Source of the DNA: Parasulfuritortus sp037446165 | GTDB taxonomy: Bacteria > Pseudomonadota > Gammaproteobacteria > Burkholderiales > Thiobacillaceae | Reading direction: 5' to 3' | Assembly (NCBI GenBank): GCA_037446165.1 | Contig: JBBIJC010000092.1 | Location: forward strand, 1-9,891 | DNA length: 9,891 nt | Shown: positions 6,516 through 9,891 of the stretch, in pieces | Numbering within the stretch: position 1 is the stretch's first letter | Layout of the letters: the number at the start of each line of letters is the position of its first letter | The notes under the pieces: model-generated | Seen by the model: the letters and a program-made list of their open reading frames with translations, nothing else | What the model was told of the DNA's origin: nothing | Database searches by the model: none | Position numbers and translations under genes: made by a program

Positions 6516-7085
6516 ATGGCTGACCAATCAAATAAATGCATTCGGGTCTGGGTGACGCTGGCGGCTCTCTTGCCGGTGCTGGCCGGCCTGGCGATCTGGT
6601 TCGGGCTCTATAACGTGGCGGCGGATGTGCCGCACTGGCCGGTGACCGAGCAGCTGCTGGAAACACTCAGGGACCGATCGATGACTGTGCATGCGCAGGA
6701 CATCGCGATCCCGAAAGACCTCGGCCGCCGGGAACGGATCAGCGCCGGGGCCGGTCTGTACGACGAAATGTGCACGAATTGCCACTTGACGCCATCGATC
6801 GACAGCACCGAGATGCGGCAGGGTCTGTATCCAAAACCGCCAGCATTCCCGGTCGAAGGGGAGGACGATCCGGCCGTCGCCTTCTGGACCATCAAGCACG
6901 GCGTGAAATCGACCGCCATGCCGGCCTGGGGCCCGAGCCATACCGACGATCAGATATGGGATATGGTGGCCTTTCTGGTCAAGCTGAAAGGCATGTCGGC
7001 AGCAGATTACAAGGCGCTGGTGGCGGCCGCTCCGCCCGACGATGATGATGAGCACGGGCATGGCCACGGCATGCATGGCCATTGA
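6516..7085 (+). CDS. Membrane-anchored monohaem cytochrome c with Asp/His-rich tail
   Basis: A 189-residue protein with one N-terminal transmembrane segment (about 11-36) that would place the remainder in the periplasm. The haem-attachment motif CTNCH is at 86-90. M135 in the TAMPAWG segment is the likely distal iron ligand, giving a standard class I His/Met cytochrome c fold over about 73-160. The C-terminus (175-189) has four Asp, a Glu, five His (180, 182, 184, 187, 189) and M186, a probable metal-binding tail. The gene follows cusA by 48 bases on the same strand with no evident terminator, so it is likely part of the copper operon. A role in periplasmic electron transfer is expected from the fold. 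Involvement in Cu(I)/Cu(II) redox or copper sensing is inference from the tail and the neighbours. The redox partner is unknown, and I do not recognise a named gene. Confidence 0.88.
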   Translation: MADQSNKCIRVWVTLAALLPVLAGLAIWFGLYNVAADVPHWPVTEQLLETLRDRSMTVHAQDIAIPKDLGRRERISAGAGLYDEMCTNCHLTPSIDSTEMRQGLYPKPPAFPVEGEDDPAVAFWTIKHGVKSTAMPAWGPSHTDDQIWDMVAFLVKLKGMSAADYKALVAAAPPDDDDEHGHGHGMHGH

Positions 7086-7180
7086 GCCCTGGCAAAGGGA
7101 GTGCGCAGATGGCTGAGTCCCGGCCTGGCCGCTTTCAAAACGGTGGCTTGCGCATACTCAAACCGGCCGCAACGGCCAAC

Positions 7181-7732
7181 TCAGCCCCGCACCAATCCGG
7201 CCTCGACCTGGTCCCGCGCCTCGCGTCCGGCCAGCAGCTGCACCAGTTCGAGGGCGAAATCCATGGCCGTGCCCGGGCCGCGCGAGGTCACCACCTTGCC
7301 GTCGACGACCACCGCATCGGTCGTGCAGTGCGCGCCGGGGATGGCCATCTTCTCGATGAAGCCGGGGTAGCTGGTGGCCCGCTTGCCGTCGAGCAGACCG
7401 GCCTGGGCCAGGGCGATGGGTGCGGCACAGATGGCGGCGGTGTATTTGCCGGCGCCGGCCATCTTTTTGAGCAGCTTCTGGATGCGGGCGTCGTTGCGCA
7501 GATTCTCCGCGCCGGGCATGCCGCCGGGCAGGGCGATCATGGCGAAATCCTGTTCCAGCACATCGTCAAGCAAGGCGTCGGGCTGCATGCGCATGCCGCG
7601 CGCGCCGGTGACCAGACCGGCTTGCAGGCCGGCGGTAACGGCCTCGATGCCGGCCCGGCGCAGCAGATCGACGATGGTGACGGCTTCCAGGTCTTCGAAA
7701 CCGGGGGCCAGGGGAACGAGTACGCGGGTCAT
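7181..7732 (-). CDS. yajL: YajL/DJ-1/PfpI family protein
   Basis: A 183-residue cytosolic protein of the DJ-1/ThiJ/PfpI superfamily, close in length to E. coli YajL (196). The N-terminal strand and LAPGFEDLEA motif carry the conserved Glu16. ALPGG is at 67-71. The nucleophile-elbow motif AAICAAP (99-105) carries the reactive Cys102, and SRGPGTAMDFAL (150-161) is the YajL/DJ-1 signature. Family members are reported as chaperones or deglycases that protect proteins and nucleotides from glyoxals and oxidative stress; the exact activity is debated. The start at 7732 is chosen for its strong Shine-Dalgarno sequence and because the upstream in-frame ATG codons lie inside the previous gene. It is the last gene of a minus-strand operon, 10 bases after the FAD enzyme, and converges on the cytochrome gene. 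Assignment to YajL rather than a paralogue rests on motifs recalled from memory. Confidence 0.88.
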   Translation of the reverse strand: MTRVLVPLAPGFEDLEAVTIVDLLRRAGIEAVTAGLQAGLVTGARGMRMQPDALLDDVLEQDFAMIALPGGMPGAENLRNDARIQKLLKKMAGAGKYTAAICAAPIALAQAGLLDGKRATSYPGFIEKMAIPGAHCTTDAVVVDGKVVTSRGPGTAMDFALELVQLLAGREARDQVEAGLVRG

Positions 7733-7738
7733 GGTGGG

Positions 7739-7744
7739 CTCCTT
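7739..7744 (-). promoter_or_regulatory. Ribosome binding site of the yajL-like gene
   Basis: Read on the minus strand, AAGGAG ends 6 bases before the ATG at 7732. It overlaps the TAA stop (7745-7743) of the preceding FAD oxidoreductase gene, so ribosomes terminating there would sit on the next initiation site, suggesting coupled translation. Confidence 0.8.
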
Positions 7745-8903
7745 ATTGACTGTGGTCGGCCGCATATTGGGCAGCATCGCCCAGTGACAGGCCGTTCAGG
7801 TAATTGCCCACCAGGCGCACCGGCGTTGCGGCCAGTTTTGCCTCCAGCTCGGTCGCCAGTTGAATGGAGGCCGGGGTCAGGGCGGGCATGCGATTGATCT
7901 TGGCCGTCTGGTATGCAAAATCGGCCTCGGCGCAGCCCAGCACTTCGGCCACCTTGGCACGCTTGCCAGCCTCGTCCAGCCGGCCAGGCTTGAAGTGGAA
8001 GGCGAAGCCGCGCCAGCGAGGATGCGGCAGGTAATCGCGGCTGACGGCGGAGAAAAAAACGTCGTCGCCGCCGATCAGGCCGGCCACCGGCGGCAGCCTA
8101 ACCTTGCCGGCATTGACCACGACGGCATGGGTCTCGATGTTGGCCATCGGAGTCTGGCCGAGTTGCTCCGCCAGCCCGGCGTCGATGCCGGCAAGCAGGC
8201 GGGCAGCGACGTCGAGCGGCGTGGCGATCACGATCTGGCGGGCGGTCAGTCCGCCATCGGCCAGGTGCACATGGGCGCCGTCCGTTTCCAGGCTCAGCCG
8301 CTCGACCGCGCGGCCACATTGAACCGGCACCCCGTTCGTCGCGGCCAGTTCGGCCATCCAGCCCTGCAGGCCGGCGGCATGGGTGAATTTACGCGGCGCG
8401 GCCTTGATACGCTGCTTGCGCTTGAACAGCCATTCCGCCGGGTACGGGCCGGCCGGTTGCGACAGCACGGCGGCGAAGGCCGGGGCCAGCAGTTGCCGCC
8501 AGTTGCCCGGCCCGAGCAGGCGGGTGAAATAGGTCTGCACGTCGAGCCCGGTCTTTTTTACGCCCAGGCCAAAGGGCAGGTGCAGGGCCGCATCAAGGAA
8601 GGACAGCCTGGCGAACGGTGACTGCACCCGGCCATCGGCCAGAAAGTGATAACCGACCTTGGCACGCGGAATCAGGTTGCCGAATTCAGGGTCGCCGTTC
8701 AGGGCCAGCATGGCGCCATAGGAGTTGTAGGCCGTGTGCGCACCCAGTTCCAGCCAGAAATCGTCAGTCGGCTGCCAGGTGTGGACGCAGCCGCCCAGGC
8801 GGTCGCCGGCTTCGAGCAGCAGCACGTTGCGGCCGGCCCGCGCCGCGCTTGCGGCGGCGGTGACGCCGCTGACGCCGCCGCCGATGATGATCTGGTCGTA
8901 CAT
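7743..8903 (-). CDS. FAD-dependent protoporphyrinogen oxidase-like oxidoreductase
   Basis: A 386-residue flavoprotein of the amine oxidase/protoporphyrinogen oxidase superfamily. The N-terminal Rossmann dinucleotide motif GGGVSG is at 8-13, with E31 at the end of the second strand to bind the FAD ribose, followed by DRLGGCVHTW (34-43). The C-terminal FAD-contacting segment VGNYLNGLSLGDA (365-377) is typical of HemY/PPOX-type enzymes. It has no signal peptide and no clear transmembrane helix. It is shorter than usual for HemY-type protoporphyrinogen oxidases (about 450-470 residues), so the middle substrate domain is reduced and a different substrate is possible. The gene lies between hslR and the yajL-like gene with 10-base gaps on each side. 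AGGA (8912-8909 on the minus strand) precedes the ATG by 5 bases and supports the start. No other haem-synthesis gene is visible, so the family is firm but the substrate is not. Confidence 0.8.
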   Translation of the reverse strand: MYDQIIIGGGVSGVTAAASAARAGRNVLLLEAGDRLGGCVHTWQPTDDFWLELGAHTAYNSYGAMLALNGDPEFGNLIPRAKVGYHFLADGRVQSPFARLSFLDAALHLPFGLGVKKTGLDVQTYFTRLLGPGNWRQLLAPAFAAVLSQPAGPYPAEWLFKRKQRIKAAPRKFTHAAGLQGWMAELAATNGVPVQCGRAVERLSLETDGAHVHLADGGLTARQIVIATPLDVAARLLAGIDAGLAEQLGQTPMANIETHAVVVNAGKVRLPPVAGLIGGDDVFFSAVSRDYLPHPRWRGFAFHFKPGRLDEAGKRAKVAEVLGCAEADFAYQTAKINRMPALTPASIQLATELEAKLAATPVRLVGNYLNGLSLGDAAQYAADHSQ

Positions 8904-8913
8904 GTTCGTCCTG

Positions 8914-9294
8914 TCAATCGTTATGGGTGAATCGGTGGATCAGGCGGCGGTCGCGCTTGGTCGGTCGACCCTTGATCGGGTCAGCGGGTTCGGCCTGCAA
9001 CCGGTGCGTAGCGGCCTGTTCCTGGCGCCGCAACTGGCTCATCTCACTCTCTTCATACAGCGTCCGCGCCGTTTCCGCCGGGCCGCGCCGCTCGGACAAC
9101 AGGAGCACGGTCACGTCCCACTGGTATTCGCCGATATGGATCGCGAGCCGGTCGCCCGGTTTCACCTCTTTGCTGGGTTTGGCGCGTTCGCCGTTCAGCT
9201 TCACCCGCCCGCCATCGACCGCTTGGCTGGCCAGACTGCGGGTCTTGAAGAAGCGCGCGGCCCAGAGCCATTTGTCGATACGGAGGCGGTCCAT
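8914..9294 (-). CDS. hslR: Heat-shock protein 15 (Hsp15), S4-domain RNA-binding protein
   Basis: A 126-residue basic protein matching Hsp15 from end to end (E. coli 133 residues). The S4 RNA-binding domain spans about 2-60, with the characteristic RIDKWLWAARFFKTRSLA (5-22) and VDGGRVKLNGERAKPSKEV (26-44). A central helix with RRGPAETARTLYEE follows (69-82), then a basic C-terminal tail rich in Arg/Lys (GRPTKRDRRLIHRF, 109-122). Hsp15 binds 50S subunits carrying a peptidyl-tRNA after premature dissociation and helps recycle them; in E. coli it is heat induced. It is the first gene of the minus-strand operon. The ATG at 9294 has no clear Shine-Dalgarno sequence, but the protein aligns with the family from this residue. 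I saw no convincing sigma-32 promoter in the 76-base divergent spacer. Confidence 0.93.
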   Translation of the reverse strand: MDRLRIDKWLWAARFFKTRSLASQAVDGGRVKLNGERAKPSKEVKPGDRLAIHIGEYQWDVTVLLLSERRGPAETARTLYEESEMSQLRRQEQAATHRLQAEPADPIKGRPTKRDRRLIHRFTHND

Positions 9295-9359
9295 GGTGGA
9301 ATGTCAAGTTCAGGCAGGAACGGTTCGGATAACCTATTGTCTCACTCGCCATGACGATC

Positions 9360-9363
9360 AGGA
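9360..9363 (+). promoter_or_regulatory. Ribosome binding site of the exported protein gene
   Basis: AGGA lies 7 bases before the ATG at 9371 and supports that start, together with the signal peptide that begins there. Confidence 0.6.
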
Positions 9364-9370
9364 ATCCATC

Positions 9371-9891
9371 ATGACCTTCCGCGCTATCGCCCTCGTTCTG
9401 CTCGCATTCGGTCTCGTCACAGGTAGCCAGGCCGATGACGCCGATCACGGCCAATTCGTCATCCGGCTCAAGCAGCCGCTGACCATCCCGGCCGACTCCG
9501 CCACCGTCCGCCTACAGTACGGCCACACCGTAGCCATGAACGCCGTGCAGGATGTCGACCCTTACTGCATCTTCGAGCTGGAGACGGTGCGCGATTCGCC
9601 CCAGCCGGTCGAGCCCGGCAGCTACGTCGTCACTTCGATCCAGCGCCGCATACAGGACTTTTCCGGCATGCCGGTCATGCCCCCCATCAGTGTCACGGGT
9701 GCGCTTGGAGAAGACGGCGGTCCGAGCCAGATCTACTACGTGACCGAGTTCCGCCTGAAATCCGACTCGGACCACCGGGTGCGCAGCCTGCGCTGCGAGA
9801 GCAACCAGATTTCGATTCCATCTCCGAACCAGCACCATCTGACCCTGTCCGACATGAAATCCGCGACGGGCAACTATTTCGATTTTGAACC
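9371..9891 (+). CDS. Exported protein of unknown function (3' end outside window)
   Basis: An open frame of at least 173 codons with no stop before the window ends. Residues 1-21 form a signal peptide (MTFRAIALVLLAFGLVTGSQA), giving an exported mature protein that begins DDADHG. The visible part looks like a beta-rich domain with alternating hydrophobic residues (for example FVIRL at 29-33 and YYVTEFRL at 122-129). Two cysteines, C66 (DPYCIFELE) and C142 (SLRCES), could form a disulfide bond in the periplasm. No lipobox, transmembrane helix or known catalytic motif was found, and I cannot assign a family. It is divergent from hslR, with 76 bases between the two starts that may hold both promoters. 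Confidence 0.75.
   Translation, partial: MTFRAIALVLLAFGLVTGSQADDADHGQFVIRLKQPLTIPADSATVRLQYGHTVAMNAVQDVDPYCIFELETVRDSPQPVEPGSYVVTSIQRRIQDFSGMPVMPPISVTGALGEDGGPSQIYYVTEFRLKSDSDHRVRSLRCESNQISIPSPNQHHLTLSDMKSATGNYFDFE

Noticed and set aside
4830..6527. Long minus-strand frame opposite the second half of cusA (565 codons)
   Set aside because: The translation is His/Arg/Gly/Asp-rich and without motifs. The sense strand carries conserved CusA residues throughout.
7165..7177. Hairpin GGCCG-CAA-CGGCC between the convergent operons as a terminator
   Set aside because: The stem is only 5 bp and no T-run follows on either strand. No other convincing intrinsic terminator is visible between 7086 and 7180.
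9295..9370. Divergent promoters between hslR and the exported protein gene
   Set aside because: TTGACA on the minus strand (9306-9301) is too close to the hslR start to act as a -35, and no well-spaced -35/-10 pair was found on either strand. Promoters probably exist here but cannot be placed.

Overview
The window looks like chromosomal DNA of a GC-rich proteobacterium, most likely Beta- or Gammaproteobacteria. Coding density is high, G/C dominates third codon positions, and the proteins resemble E. coli CusF, CusC, CusB, CusA, Hsp15 and YajL. No plasmid, phage, transposase, tRNA, rRNA or CRISPR signal was seen. The species cannot be named from the sequence alone.

Positions 1-191 hold a possible terminator of an unseen upstream gene, one arm of a dispersed palindromic repeat (50-78), and the promoter region of a copper/silver efflux operon. 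That promoter region has a CusR/CopR-type box (103-118) and a plausible -10 element.

Positions 192-7085 on the plus strand form a tightly packed operon: a periplasmic CusF-like Cu(I)/Ag(I) chaperone, a CusC-like outer-membrane channel, a CusB-like adaptor that carries a second CusF domain at its C-terminus, the CusA-like RND pump, and a membrane-anchored monohaem cytochrome c with an Asp/His-rich tail. The chaperone and adaptor would hand Cu(I)/Ag(I) to the pump, which expels it through the channel. The cytochrome's role in copper handling is only an inference from its position and tail.

The most striking feature is a 71-base double-hairpin repeat (4538-4608) lying inside cusA. It is translated in frame and adds about 25 residues to the cytoplasmic loop between transmembrane helices 4 and 5. 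The pump's proton-relay and metal-binding residues all remain. The lone arm at 50-78 belongs to the same repeat family, and the three hairpins differ by compensatory base changes.

Positions 7181-9294 on the minus strand form a second compact operon, read as hslR (Hsp15, ribosome rescue), then an FAD-dependent protoporphyrinogen-oxidase-like enzyme, then a YajL/DJ-1 family protein, with gaps of 10 bases each. It converges on the copper operon. From 9371 a plus-strand gene for an exported protein of unknown function begins, divergent from hslR, and runs off the end of the window.
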